Origin: an uncultured Chitinophagaceae bacterium | Lineage (GTDB): Bacteria > Bacteroidota > Bacteroidia > Chitinophagales > Chitinophagaceae | Direction: 5' to 3' | Length of the DNA stretch: 34,909 nt | NCBI GenBank assembly: GCA_937919945.1 | Contig: CALESY010000037.1 | Span: 1 to 34,909, forward strand | In this document: positions 1-8,097 of the stretch, piece after piece | How the letters are laid out: the number at the start of each line of letters is the position of its first letter | Numbering within the stretch: position 1 is the stretch's first letter | Notes under the pieces: generated by a model | Database searches by the model: none | Seen by the model: only the letters and a program-made list of their open reading frames with translations | Told to the model about the DNA's origin: nothing | Position numbers and translations under genes: made by a program

Positions 1-47
1 TTGTTTGTTTGTTGTTTAAAAAATTGTTTTTGTTGTTGATTATGATG

Positions 48-80
48 CAAATATGGTGGCATGAAGGGGCGGTTGTCAAA
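48..80 (-). promoter_or_regulatory. Putative Bacteroidota-type promoter reading out of the left edge
   Basis: On the minus strand a TTTGAC element (positions 75-80) lies 19 nt before CATATTTG (48-55), one mismatch from the Bacteroidota minus-7 consensus TAnnTTTG. It would drive a minus-strand gene whose start lies left of position 1, so its target cannot be seen. Spacing and both boxes fit; the call rests on motif matching only. Confidence 0.35.
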
Positions 81-92
81 TTTTCAGACTTT

Positions 93-131
93 GTTAACGC
101 CTGATTTGCAACTGGTTAACAAACGGTTAAC
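93..131. repeat. Three GTTAAC palindromes in the left intergenic region
   Basis: GTTAAC occurs at 93-98, 115-120 and 126-131, the last two in the contexts GGTTAACAAA and GGTTAACAAC. The 299-nt stretch before the first gene holds no plausible coding sequence; besides these sites it carries the promoter-like element at 48-80 and a palindrome at 181-198. The spacing suggests protein-binding sites, but no regulator is identifiable. Confidence 0.3.
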
Positions 132-180
132 AACTGACAATCAATGACTTAGGCTATAAACCCCTCGTTTAATCCACCTG

Positions 181-198
181 ATACGTATTAATACGTAT
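181..198. promoter_or_regulatory. Perfect 18-bp palindrome, operator-like
   Basis: ATACGTAT, TA, ATACGTAT forms an exact 18-bp palindrome; each 8-mer half is itself palindromic. It lies about 100 nt before the first ELWxxDGT gene and is followed by a T-tract ending in TTTTTTG. It could be an operator for a dimeric or tetrameric regulator of that gene. No minus-7 box of exact consensus is visible nearby, so its role is inferred. Confidence 0.35.
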
Positions 199-299
199 TT
201 TTTGAATCAAAAGAGTCATAATTATTTAATATTCCCTTAATAATTTTTATTTTTAACTGATTATATCCAATTATTCACGATTAACATTTTAAAGTGCGT

Positions 300-1790
300 A
301 TGAAAATTCGTTTACTCAGTACACTGCTGTTAGCAGGAAGCCTCTATGCTACCGCACAGCCGAAACTTATCAAAGACATTAATCCGCTAGGAGATTCTTA
401 TCCCGGATGGGTAACAGGCTTTGGCAACAGAGTAGCTTTCTTCGCCGATAACGGCACAGACGGGTACGAGCTATGGTCTTACGATACTGCCGCCAACCTA
501 CAATATAATATCAACCCCGGCTCTTCATCGGGTGGTTGGGCAACAAACCACTTGAAAATGGCTGCAACTAGCAACTACCTTTACTTCCCGGCTGATAACG
601 GTTCTACAGGTATGGAGTTATATCGTTGGAATGCAACAAATGCTCCCGAGTTAGCTGCAGATGTAAACTCAAGCGGTAGCGGTAATGTTTCTGAAGTATA
701 TGCACATGATGGTAGAATCTACTTCACTGCAACAACACCAGCTAACGGTACCGAAATGTGGTCTTATACTACTTCAAATGGCTATACGCAACGCCTTACA
801 GATATAGTTACGGGAGCAGGCAGTAGTAATCCCAATGGCTATATAGCATTTAAAGATAAAATCTACTTCACAGCAACATCGGCTAGTACAGGTGCAGAAT
901 TATATAGCTATAATCCTGCTAATAATACAATTGCAAATGTAATAGACATAAATGCCGGTATTGGTGGCAGCAGCCCGCAAGGCTTTATTGTGGCCAACAA
1001 CAAATTGTACTTCTCTGCATATACCCCTTCTTTCGGCAGGGAATTGTATGTATTTGATGGCACAAACCTGCAAAGATTGACAAATATAGATAACAGTGGT
1101 TTGGATGGTGTAGTAACAGTTGCTCCCGGTCAAACACAGTTTATCTGGTATAACAATAAAATATATTTTGCGGGAGATGATGGTGTTAGCGGCTCACATT
1201 TTTATGAATACAATCCTATGAATGGAGTTGCAATGAAGGTTTATAATATAAACCCTGGCGGTCCAAGCAACCCTCAAAATTTCACTTATTATGCAGGCAA
1301 GATATTTTTCAGTGCTGATGATGGTACACATGGTGAAGAATTGTGGATGTTTAATGGCAATTCTTCACCTGTGATGGTTGCAGACCTTGATACTACAGTA
1401 GGTTCTTCTCCAATGAATCTATTGCGTTGGGGTACAAAATTGTATTTCACAGCATTTACATTACCTACAGGTAGTGAACTGTTTGTACTTAGTGATTCAG
1501 CAGCACTGAATATCCAACAAGCTTCTTGGACTGCAGATATAAAAGTGTATCCTAACCCAACAAATGCTAATGCCACTATAGCTGTAACATTGAAAGAAAG
1601 TACTTCATTTGGCTATATTATAACAGACATGGCAGGTAAGGTAATAAGCAGTAAGGAACCAGCACAATATAATGCAGGTCAAAATATATTGAATATCAAC
1701 TTGCAATCAGCACCTACAGGTACTTACATATACAAACTGCATGATGGTGAAGGGCGTATAATGGCAAGTGGTAAAATACTGAAACAATAA
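300..1790 (+). CDS. Secreted ELWxxDGT-repeat protein with T9SS C-terminal sorting domain (copy 1)
   Basis: The 496-residue protein begins with a signal peptide (charged MKIR, hydrophobic LLSTLLLAGSLY, cleavage after ATAQ). The body has about eight repeats of the pattern K-x-Y/F-F-x-A-x-D/N-G-x-x-G-x-E-L-W/Y, for example FFADNGTDGYELW and FFSADDGTHGEELW, the hallmark of the ELWxxDGT repeat family, probably beta-propeller-like. The last ~80 residues start at VYPNPTNANA and end GKILKQ, typical of the Por secretion tail that directs T9SS export and surface attachment or release. A GTG at 294 is also in frame; ATG at 300 is preferred because the signal peptide starts there. A paralogue follows 50 nt downstream, probably in one transcript. 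The molecular function of the family is unknown. Confidence 0.9.
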   Translation: MKIRLLSTLLLAGSLYATAQPKLIKDINPLGDSYPGWVTGFGNRVAFFADNGTDGYELWSYDTAANLQYNINPGSSSGGWATNHLKMAATSNYLYFPADNGSTGMELYRWNATNAPELAADVNSSGSGNVSEVYAHDGRIYFTATTPANGTEMWSYTTSNGYTQRLTDIVTGAGSSNPNGYIAFKDKIYFTATSASTGAELYSYNPANNTIANVIDINAGIGGSSPQGFIVANNKLYFSAYTPSFGRELYVFDGTNLQRLTNIDNSGLDGVVTVAPGQTQFIWYNNKIYFAGDDGVSGSHFYEYNPMNGVAMKVYNINPGGPSNPQNFTYYAGKIFFSADDGTHGEELWMFNGNSSPVMVADLDTTVGSSPMNLLRWGTKLYFTAFTLPTGSELFVLSDSAALNIQQASWTADIKVYPNPTNANATIAVTLKESTSFGYIITDMAGKVISSKEPAQYNAGQNILNINLQSAPTGTYIYKLHDGEGRIMASGKILKQ

Positions 1791-1840
1791 CACATACATT
1801 TTTAGCTAACCAAAACACAATAACGTAAAATAACTTTATT

Positions 1841-3337
1841 ATGAAGCGTATAATATTTAGCATCGCATTTCTTGCTGGCATTGCAAGTGTAAATGCGCAA
1901 ACCATGCTTGTAAGAGATATTAATCCAGGCACTGCAGGTAGTTTTCCATCTCGTCTGGCTGCAATGGGCAAAAAACTTGTATTTACTGCCAACGATGGTA
2001 CTAATGGATACGAACTTTGGGTAAAAGACACCAGCGGTACAAACCTCGCATTCAATATCAATCCGGCATCCGCAAGCAGTTTAAATGCTGCAAATGCACG
2101 CTCTATGGCAACACTGGGCAAATTCATTTATTTCCCCGCCAACAATGGAACATCCGGAACAGAACTATATCGCTGGGATGGCACAAACCCACCTATGCTG
2201 GCAGCAGAAGTATGGACAGGTGGTACTGGATCAGGCGTAGATGAAGTAGTTAGCTACAAAGGCAAAATCTATTTTGACGCCAATGACGGCATAAACGGAG
2301 AAGAACTGTGGGCATACGATACTACATCTGGCACAGCTACAAGGCTTACTGATGTTAATACAAGCGGCTCAAGTTTTGTTAGCAGCATTACAGTATATGA
2401 TACATTGGTTTACTTCACTGCAAACAACAGCACTACAGGTACTGAGCTTTATTCTTACAATCCTGCTACCAACAGCACTACGCTGGTTTCTGATATTGAA
2501 GCAGGTATAGGCAGTTCATCACCCAACAACCTAATTGTTATTGGTGGCAAACTATACTTTACGGCATCTACTATCGCAAATGGTCGCGAGTTGTATTCTT
2601 ACAACGGCATAAACGTTATGCGCCTGACTGATGTAGTGGCCGGCAGCAGTAACAGCATCAACTCAACAAGTAGCGGTGCGAAAATAATAGCAGGTCTTGG
2701 CACTAAAATATACTTTGCAGGTAATGACGGCACCAATTTCAGCCACCTGTATGCATACGATCCTGCTACTGGTAATACCGCACTTGTTTACAGAACTAAC
2801 CCCATCGGCAATAGCAATATAAGCTCTATCATTGGAGTGAAAAACAAACTTTACTTCAGTGCTGACAATGGTGTTGCCGGCAACGAACTGTGGATGTATA
2901 ATGGTACCGCTACGCCTTCTATGGTTGCTGACATATACGCCGGTGCAGTTGGCAGCAATCCTGCTGAATTCTTGCAAATGGATAAAACCATTTATTTCCG
3001 CGCATCAGACAGCGCAAATGGCAGTGAATTATTTAGCTTAATGGATAGTACACTTAGCGTTAAAAACATCGCTTTCGCAGGTAATGTAAATGTATACCCT
3101 AACCCTACTGCGGCTAATGTAAACATGGACATCACACTTGAAAAAGCACAAACACTTACTGTAACTGTTGCAGATATGGCCGGCCGTGTTGTTTACCAAA
3201 ACAACAATACTGCTTATGGTACAGGTCGTAATACAGTAGCTATACCAATGGCTAATGCTGCTGCAGGCGTGTATCTCTACACCCTGAAAGACGAGCAAGG
3301 CCGCATGATGGCTACCGGGCGTTTGGTAAAACAATAA
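1841..3337 (+). CDS. Secreted ELWxxDGT-repeat protein with T9SS C-terminal sorting domain (copy 2)
   Basis: A 498-residue paralogue of the preceding gene. It has a signal peptide MKRIIFSIAFLAGIASVNAQ, about eight repeats (such as FTANDGTNGYELW, FDANDGINGEELW and FSADNGVAGNELW) and a T9SS tail beginning VYPNPTAANVNM and ending TGRLVKQ. The order and sequence of repeats matches copy 1 blade by blade (for example both have the divergent sixth repeat with SHFYEYN or SHLYAYD), so the pair arose by whole-gene tandem duplication rather than by internal repeat expansion. A leader rich in A (CAATAACGTAAAATAAC) precedes the ATG. Transcription ends at the hairpin at 3361-3392. The product should be exported across the outer membrane; ligand and role are unknown. 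Confidence 0.9.
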   Translation: MKRIIFSIAFLAGIASVNAQTMLVRDINPGTAGSFPSRLAAMGKKLVFTANDGTNGYELWVKDTSGTNLAFNINPASASSLNAANARSMATLGKFIYFPANNGTSGTELYRWDGTNPPMLAAEVWTGGTGSGVDEVVSYKGKIYFDANDGINGEELWAYDTTSGTATRLTDVNTSGSSFVSSITVYDTLVYFTANNSTTGTELYSYNPATNSTTLVSDIEAGIGSSSPNNLIVIGGKLYFTASTIANGRELYSYNGINVMRLTDVVAGSSNSINSTSSGAKIIAGLGTKIYFAGNDGTNFSHLYAYDPATGNTALVYRTNPIGNSNISSIIGVKNKLYFSADNGVAGNELWMYNGTATPSMVADIYAGAVGSNPAEFLQMDKTIYFRASDSANGSELFSLMDSTLSVKNIAFAGNVNVYPNPTAANVNMDITLEKAQTLTVTVADMAGRVVYQNNNTAYGTGRNTVAIPMANAAAGVYLYTLKDEQGRMMATGRLVKQ

Positions 3338-3360
3338 CTAACAGAAATAACCTCACATAA

Positions 3361-3392
3361 AAAATCCCGCTTGTTAATACAAGCGGGATTTT
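3361..3392. terminator. Bidirectional intrinsic terminator
   Basis: A perfect 13-bp stem (AAAATCCCGCTTG at 3361-3373 with CAAGCGGGATTTT at 3380-3392) encloses the 6-nt loop TTAATA and is followed by further T on the plus strand. Because the stem is flanked by A on one side and T on the other, it can end both the ELWxxDGT transcript (plus) and the sigma/anti-sigma transcript (minus). Confidence 0.9.
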
Positions 3393-3422
3393 TTATTGCA
3401 AAGAACAATGTTATTTCTTCTT

Positions 3423-3621
3423 CTATTTTTCAGTATCGTCTTTAGGTGAAAACCAATATGTAATGGTAATAACTATACCAAGAAATAAACCACCACATAC
3501 TTGCGATACAGTAATAACATCTAAAGGATTTTCTACAGCTCCAGAATATATACAATGTATTATAAAGCCTATAAACAGGTATAGCAAAAAGGTAAATAAA
3601 AAAATAGCGAAACAGTTTCAT
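3423..3621 (-). pseudogene. Small two-helix membrane protein gene with the frame broken in an A7/T7 tract
   Basis: Reading minus from ATG at 3621, MKLFRYFF is followed by a frame with low-quality composition. Removing one base from the seven-A run at 3598-3604 (seven T on the coding strand) joins this start to an open frame that ends at the TAG at 3423-3425. It encodes two hydrophobic helices (around FLLYLFIGFII and GGLFLGIVITITYW) separated by SGAVENPLDVITVSQ, with a charged tail SPKDDTEK. The restored product would be 65 residues. The in-frame part without the shift has no ATG, only a TTG. The ATG is 7 nt after the anti-sigma stop, so it is the last gene of that operon, 31 nt from the shared terminator. 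It could be a sequencing error, a recent pseudogene, or slippage-dependent expression. No family is recognised. Confidence 0.6.
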
Positions 3622-3628
3622 AGTCAAC

Positions 3629-4465
3629 TTATATCGCACCCACTACACACACCTCGGTAGGTGTTGGGTTGCCGCCTTCTTTTTCTAAAGAAATGGCGAA
3701 TGCCTGTCCTGCTTTTATCTGCATTGGCACTTTGTACATGGTACCTGCATTGGCTATAAGATTATTATCTATCACACCCATACTTACGGGCTTGCCATCC
3801 TGTATCACCCATAGCTGGTATTGCTTGCCTTTTTCCGGCATTGGCATATTGTGTATCGCAAGGTAAGATTCTCCTGTAGTCTTACTCCAGAATACCATAC
3901 CCGTCATGTCTTTACCCTGCTGCACACTGCGCATCACTACCGTCTTCATGGCAGTATCTGCCAGCATATCGCGCCCTTTTTTATATTGGGCTAGTACTTC
4001 CTGTTGAGATGTTTTTAAAGAATCCATCTGCGATGACAGTGCTGCTATTTCTTCTTTGCTCTTATTACGTTGCGATAATAGCACGAAGTTGGTAACCACA
4101 CTCACCACAATAGCTGCCCATACGGCTGCACGCTGCCATGCAGGGCGTTGTGCAGATTGTGGTAAAGCTATTACTTTGGGTTGAGGACTTGTTTCTGTTA
4201 CTGCATGCACATCGGGTTCTGACTGTACAGTTTGCTGCTGTATAGCATTCCATATCTGCTGCTGCATATGTGCAGGGGGCTGCTCGGCATTAGCTTCTGC
4301 AAAAGACTGCATAGCCGCTTCAATAGCCGCTACTTCCTTTGCCAGTTCAGGATACATCACCATGTCTGCCTCTACCGACGCACGTTCACCTTCGGTTAGT
4401 GCGCCAAGTACATAAGCTTCCAGGATGCCCGATTCTATGTATTCCTTTATATTCACTTCACTCAA
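3629..4465 (-). CDS. RskA-like anti-sigma factor
   Basis: The 278-residue protein should bind and hold the ECF sigma factor encoded just upstream. The N-terminal cytoplasmic domain (about 1-75; YIESGILEAYVLGALTEGE, helical) is of the RskA N-terminal type without the HxxxCxxC zinc motif of ZAS anti-sigma factors. One membrane helix follows (about 110-130, AAVWAAIVVSVVTNFVLL), then a coiled-coil stretch (SKEEIAALSSQMDSLK) and a C-terminal RskA domain (about 170-278; MVFWSKTTGESYLAIHNMP, GKQYQLWVIQDGKPVSMGVI). Its ATG overlaps the sigma-factor stop by 4 nt (ATGA), implying translational coupling. The C-terminal domain is expected in the periplasm, as in other RskA proteins, where regulated proteolysis frees the sigma factor. 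Confidence 0.85.
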   Translation of the reverse strand: MSEVNIKEYIESGILEAYVLGALTEGERASVEADMVMYPELAKEVAAIEAAMQSFAEANAEQPPAHMQQQIWNAIQQQTVQSEPDVHAVTETSPQPKVIALPQSAQRPAWQRAAVWAAIVVSVVTNFVLLSQRNKSKEEIAALSSQMDSLKTSQQEVLAQYKKGRDMLADTAMKTVVMRSVQQGKDMTGMVFWSKTTGESYLAIHNMPMPEKGKQYQLWVIQDGKPVSMGVIDNNLIANAGTMYKVPMQIKAGQAFAISLEKEGGNPTPTEVCVVGAI

Positions 4466-5013
4466 TTACTGTTATAATATGTTCGCAATGCTTGCATCGC
4501 TGCCCGCATACGGGTTTTTACCGTTCCCAACGGTATGTCTAGGGTTTTGGCAATCTCATCTAATGTGAAACCTTTAAAGTAAGCCATACTGACGATGGTC
4601 TGCTGCTCGGGTTTTAAACCCTCAACTGCCTCTCTCAGTCCGATAGTATCTGTCACCTGCTCCGTTTTCATCCCCTTCTGCACATTATATACGGCATCTT
4701 CTCCCGTATGGATTTTCGACTTCATTATCTCGCCCTTCGAGCGTAGCTTGTCTATAGCTGCGTTGCGGGCTATGTTTATCATCCAAGTATATATCCTGCC
4801 TTTCTCTGTATTATACTGCCCTATATTGTTCCATACTTTCACAAATACATCCTGCAATACGTCCTGCGCAGTTTGCTCATCGGCAATTACTTTGTGTATA
4901 ACACCATACAGAACGCCTGCATAATTTTTATACAGGTAGTTAAAAGCATCCTGACTCTGTTGTTTCAGCAACACAACCAGTTCTTCTTCGCTATATGATA
5001 ATACGGGTGCCAA
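4462..5013 (-). CDS. ECF-type RNA polymerase sigma factor (SigK/RpoE-like)
   Basis: The 183-residue protein has sigma region 2 (about 20-90; FNYLYKNYAGVLYGVIHKV, DVLQDVFVKVWNN, YTWMINIARNAAIDKLRS) and region 4 (about 128-178; LKPEQQTIVSMAYFKGFTLDE, then the helix-turn-helix with PLGTVKTRMRAAMQALR). Pairing with an RskA-type partner places it near the SigK group of ECF factors. There is no ATG before residue ~78; the start chosen is TTG at 5013, where upstream codons run back to the def stop. The def stop (TAG at 5040-5038) is in the same frame, 24 nt before this TTG, so the sigma factor follows def in frame. It probably autoregulates its operon, but no promoter could be assigned. Confidence 0.85.
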   Translation of the reverse strand: MAPVLSYSEEELVVLLKQQSQDAFNYLYKNYAGVLYGVIHKVIADEQTAQDVLQDVFVKVWNNIGQYNTEKGRIYTWMINIARNAAIDKLRSKGEIMKSKIHTGEDAVYNVQKGMKTEQVTDTIGLREAVEGLKPEQQTIVSMAYFKGFTLDEIAKTLDIPLGTVKTRMRAAMQALRTYYNSN

Positions 5014-5037
5014 ATCAGTTTCAGAAATAAATATACA

Positions 5038-5616
5038 CTATTTGCTAAACACCATGCGATAGTCAGTCTTTATTTTACCATTACTTATATCGTCAAGTCT
5101 TTTTTTAATCAACCTACGTTTTAGCATCGGCAGATAATCTATAAACAGCTTGCCTTCAATATGATCGTACTCGTGCTGTATGACGCGCGCTGTAATACCC
5201 TGAAACTCTTCTTCGTACTCTGCAAAGTTTTCATCCATATAGCGGAGTTTCACTTTGGGTTGTCGCAGTACATCTTCACGCACTTTGGGTATACTCAGGC
5301 ACCCTTCGTTGTACGCCCATGGTTCTCCGCTCTCCTCTACTTTGTGTGCGTTAATGAAAACCCGCTTTATAGGTTTTTCATTAGGATAGTCCTTCTTATC
5401 TTCATCATCAAAGTTTTCAACTATCTGCACTGTATCAACCACAAACAAACGTATGGGGCGATTTATTTGCGGAGCAGCCAAGCCCACACCATTGGTATGG
5501 TACATACTTTCCCACATATCAGCAACCAGTTTTTTCAGTTCAGGGTAGTCGGGGGTAATATCTTCACATACTTTTCTCAACACAGGATGCCCATAAGCTA
5601 CAATCGGTAAAACCAT
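5038..5616 (-). CDS. def: Peptide deformylase
   Basis: This 192-residue enzyme removes the formyl group from the N-terminal methionine of new proteins at the ribosome. All three family motifs are present: GVGLAAPQI at residues 43-51, EGCLS at 104-108, and HEYDH at 148-152. The metal ligands are therefore Cys106, His148 and His152, with Glu149 catalytic. The insertion NFDDEDKKDYPNEKPIK between motifs 1 and 2 is usual for Bacteroidota type-1 deformylases. The start ATG at 5616 gives the normal N-terminus MVLPIVAYGHPVLRK. It lies 36 nt after ruvX and 24 nt before the sigma factor in one minus-strand run. Confidence 0.96.
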   Translation of the reverse strand: MVLPIVAYGHPVLRKVCEDITPDYPELKKLVADMWESMYHTNGVGLAAPQINRPIRLFVVDTVQIVENFDDEDKKDYPNEKPIKRVFINAHKVEESGEPWAYNEGCLSIPKVREDVLRQPKVKLRYMDENFAEYEEEFQGITARVIQHEYDHIEGKLFIDYLPMLKRRLIKKRLDDISNGKIKTDYRMVFSK

Positions 5617-5652
5617 CTTAATCTTTTATTATATAATCCGCAAAAATACGAA

Positions 5653-6066
5653 TTAGCCGCGGCTTTCAAGATATTCTCGCAAAATGATAACTGCGGCGAT
5701 ACTATCTACGAGTTCTTTCCGCTCACGGATTTTCTTTTTCAAGCCCATTTCGGCTATTGCCTGTGATGCCATTTTCGATGTCATGCGTTCATCCCATTTC
5801 TCAACAGGCATATCAGGGAAAACATTTTTAAATTTTACAATGAATTTTTCTACTAATGGCGTGGCATCCGTGGGAGTATCGTCAAAGTTCAGTGGGTAGC
5901 CAATGATGATTTTTTCAACAGGCTCGGCGGCTATGTATTTTTTCAGCCAGCCTATCAGCTCGCCACTATCAACTGTGTCCACGGCCGTTGCTATTATCTG
6001 CATGGGGTCTGTAGTGGCTACACCAGTACGCTTTTTGCCATAGTCTAATGCCAGTATCCTGCCCAT
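5653..6066 (-). CDS. ruvX: Putative pre-16S rRNA nuclease / YqgF-family Holliday junction resolvase
   Basis: A 137-residue YqgF/RuvX protein with an RNase H-like fold. The N-terminal catalytic Asp8 lies in ILALDYGKKRTGVA; a second motif GYPLN lies at 56-60, DERMTS at 92-97 and the third acidic site Asp121 in DSIAAVIIL. Family members mature the 5-prime end of 16S rRNA and were earlier described as Holliday junction resolvases. It starts 4 nt after the dnaG stop, suggesting coupled translation. Length and motifs are normal for the family. Confidence 0.93.
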   Translation of the reverse strand: MGRILALDYGKKRTGVATTDPMQIIATAVDTVDSGELIGWLKKYIAAEPVEKIIIGYPLNFDDTPTDATPLVEKFIVKFKNVFPDMPVEKWDERMTSKMASQAIAEMGLKKKIRERKELVDSIAAVIILREYLESRG

Positions 6067-6070
6067 CTAT

Positions 6071-8032
6071 TTACGGTTGGTGCTTCCAGATTTTCAGAAT
6101 CACTGTACCCATTTTCTTCACTATCTCTGCTTCTGTACGTTTCAGTTCCAGTTGCTTTTTTACCAGCGCCAATATTCGTGGCAGTTCGGTTTCTGTCTGC
6201 AACCTGTTCAGCAATTGCCCTTGCATTATCTTCAAGTGTTTCAGCTCAAAATATGCCAGCGAGCTTTCTACTTCATTTACGTAGTTCATCTCACCATTCA
6301 GCGTTTCTATGCCATATATATCCTTCCAGTTGTGGCTGATGTCGCTGCGTATATGCAACACGCTGGATATGATTTCCAATACATCCCTGCCGGTATTGTT
6401 TACTATATATTGCAAATCGGGCGGGTTGCTATGTTGTGCATCATATTTGTAATAGTCGTCGTATATCCTGCGTACCAGTTCGTTCTCTATCAGGTCGGGA
6501 TCCACATCTTTGTACACTTTTTCGGCAACATTTTTATAGCCCTCTAGTGCTTTTGCACCGTGCTCTATCAATACTCTTATCAATTCCCACTCCTGCTGCA
6601 CGTTGGGCTTTACCTTCGACACATAATCGGTCAACTCAGTTTCTACCGTTATCTGTTCCGGGTCTGTAGTTGGTGTTGCGGTAGCCTTATCACGTTCCAG
6701 CTGTTTACGGTCGTTATCTACCCTGTCACGTATGTGTTTGTTTACCAGGTTTACAAGTTTTGTTTCATCTACCTGTAAACGCCTCGCCGCTTCGCGTATG
6801 TAGTAATCCTGCAATGCAAAGTCTTCCGCTTTATTAATGCGCGCTACACTTTCCGCAATTTCATTTACCAATTTCGACTTGCGCACCGGGTCGTCGCCCA
6901 CTTCTTTCATACCCACTTCCATACGGAAGTTGATAATGTCTTGTTTATGCGCTTTTACATATTCACGAAAGCCGAGTTCTCCATTCTTTTGTATAAAGCT
7001 ATCGGGGTCTTCCCCTTCAGGCAGCAATACCAGCTTCACGTTAAAGCTTTGTGATAGTGCCATATCCAAGCCTCGTAGTGCTGCTTTTACACCAGCCGCA
7101 TCGCCGTCGTAGAGTATGGTTAGGTTGTGTGTCAGTTGCCCTATCAAGCGTAGCTGCCCCTCAGTAAGCGATGTGCCACTACTCGCCACTACATTTTCTA
7201 CCCCGCCCTGATGCAGCGATATAACGTCTGTATAACCCTCTACCAGAAAACACTCATCCTGCTTACTGATGGCAGTGCGGCTTTGGTACATACCGTACAA
7301 TACCCGGCTCTTGTTATACAGTTCATTTTCGGGTGTGTTAATGTATTTGGGTGCACGGTCGTTTGTTTTCAGTATACGTGCGCCAAAACCGAGTACACGC
7401 CCGGTCATACTTTGTATGGGGAATATCACTCTGCCGCGATACACATCGTAATACCCGCGTCCGCTGTTCTTTACCAACCCTGCTTTTTCCAACAAGTCTG
7501 CACTATGTCCTTTTTTGATGGCAGTATTATAAAACGCTTCACCACTTTCGGGGTTATACCCAAGCCTGAACTTCTCAATCGTTTCTTTTGAAAAGCCCCG
7601 TTGCTTAAAGTAGCTGCCGCCTATGGTTTGCCCCTCTTCGCTTTCCAACAGTGTTTCGCTAAAGTACTGTGCAGCATATTCATTCAGTATGCGTAGGGCT
7701 TCTTCGGCCAATTGCTGTTGCTGCTGTTCGGGCGAGCGTTCGGTTTCTTCCAGTTTTATCTTGTAATAATCTGCCAGCCAACGGATGGCTTCGGGGTAGG
7801 TTAATTTTTCATGTTCCTGTACAAAGCTTACCACATTGCCGCCCTTGCCACAGCCAAAACATTTGTACAATCCCTTTGTACCAGATACAGTAAACGAGGG
7901 AGTTTTTTCGTTGTGAAAAGGACAATTAGCTATATAATTCACCCCGCGTTTCTTCAAACGCAAAAACTGACCGATAACCTCTACTACGTCAGCTCGGTTC
8001 ATTACTTCCTGTATGGATGCGGGGGAAATCAC
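6071..8032 (-). CDS. dnaG: DNA primase
   Basis: The 653-residue primase makes RNA primers for the replication fork. The CHC2 zinc-binding domain carries Cys37, His40, Cys58 and Cys61 (NCPFHNEKTPSF, YKCFGCGKGGN). A catalytic core follows, with the Toprim domain around 260-345: VEGYTD with Glu265 and Asp269, and the metal-binding DGDAAG with Asp309 and Asp311. The C-terminal ~200 residues are helical (helicase-binding region) and poorly conserved. The start is GTG at 8032: a stop codon lies four codons upstream and family members begin with MIS just before the zinc domain, while the first ATG would be at residue 11. It heads the tight run ruvX, def, sigma factor, a grouping reminiscent of the rpsU-dnaG-rpoD operon of enterobacteria. 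Confidence 0.96.
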   Translation of the reverse strand: MISPASIQEVMNRADVVEVIGQFLRLKKRGVNYIANCPFHNEKTPSFTVSGTKGLYKCFGCGKGGNVVSFVQEHEKLTYPEAIRWLADYYKIKLEETERSPEQQQQQLAEEALRILNEYAAQYFSETLLESEEGQTIGGSYFKQRGFSKETIEKFRLGYNPESGEAFYNTAIKKGHSADLLEKAGLVKNSGRGYYDVYRGRVIFPIQSMTGRVLGFGARILKTNDRAPKYINTPENELYNKSRVLYGMYQSRTAISKQDECFLVEGYTDVISLHQGGVENVVASSGTSLTEGQLRLIGQLTHNLTILYDGDAAGVKAALRGLDMALSQSFNVKLVLLPEGEDPDSFIQKNGELGFREYVKAHKQDIINFRMEVGMKEVGDDPVRKSKLVNEIAESVARINKAEDFALQDYYIREAARRLQVDETKLVNLVNKHIRDRVDNDRKQLERDKATATPTTDPEQITVETELTDYVSKVKPNVQQEWELIRVLIEHGAKALEGYKNVAEKVYKDVDPDLIENELVRRIYDDYYKYDAQHSNPPDLQYIVNNTGRDVLEIISSVLHIRSDISHNWKDIYGIETLNGEMNYVNEVESSLAYFELKHLKIMQGQLLNRLQTETELPRILALVKKQLELKRTEAEIVKKMGTVILKIWKHQP

Positions 8033-8097
8033 CTTGCTAAGTTAGTTAAAAGCCCCAACCCTTATAGGTGCATTTAATATATAAAATTCATTAAGAC

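Noticed and set aside
1..40. TTG/TTTG-rich stretch as a microsatellite or repeat element
   Set aside because: It is short and irregular, and on the minus strand it reads as an ordinary A/C-rich leader downstream of the promoter-like element at 48-80.
3442..3639. Open minus-strand frame of 65 codons starting inside the anti-sigma gene end
   Set aside because: It is the wrong-frame reading of the split small gene; its sequence (rich in Tyr, Trp, Cys, Arg) lacks protein-like character, whereas the shifted frame gives a clean two-helix protein.
6077..6547. Plus-strand open frame of 156 codons opposite the dnaG C-terminus
   Set aside because: A shadow of dnaG codon structure, rich in Gln, Phe and Tyr, with no start context or homology-like motifs.
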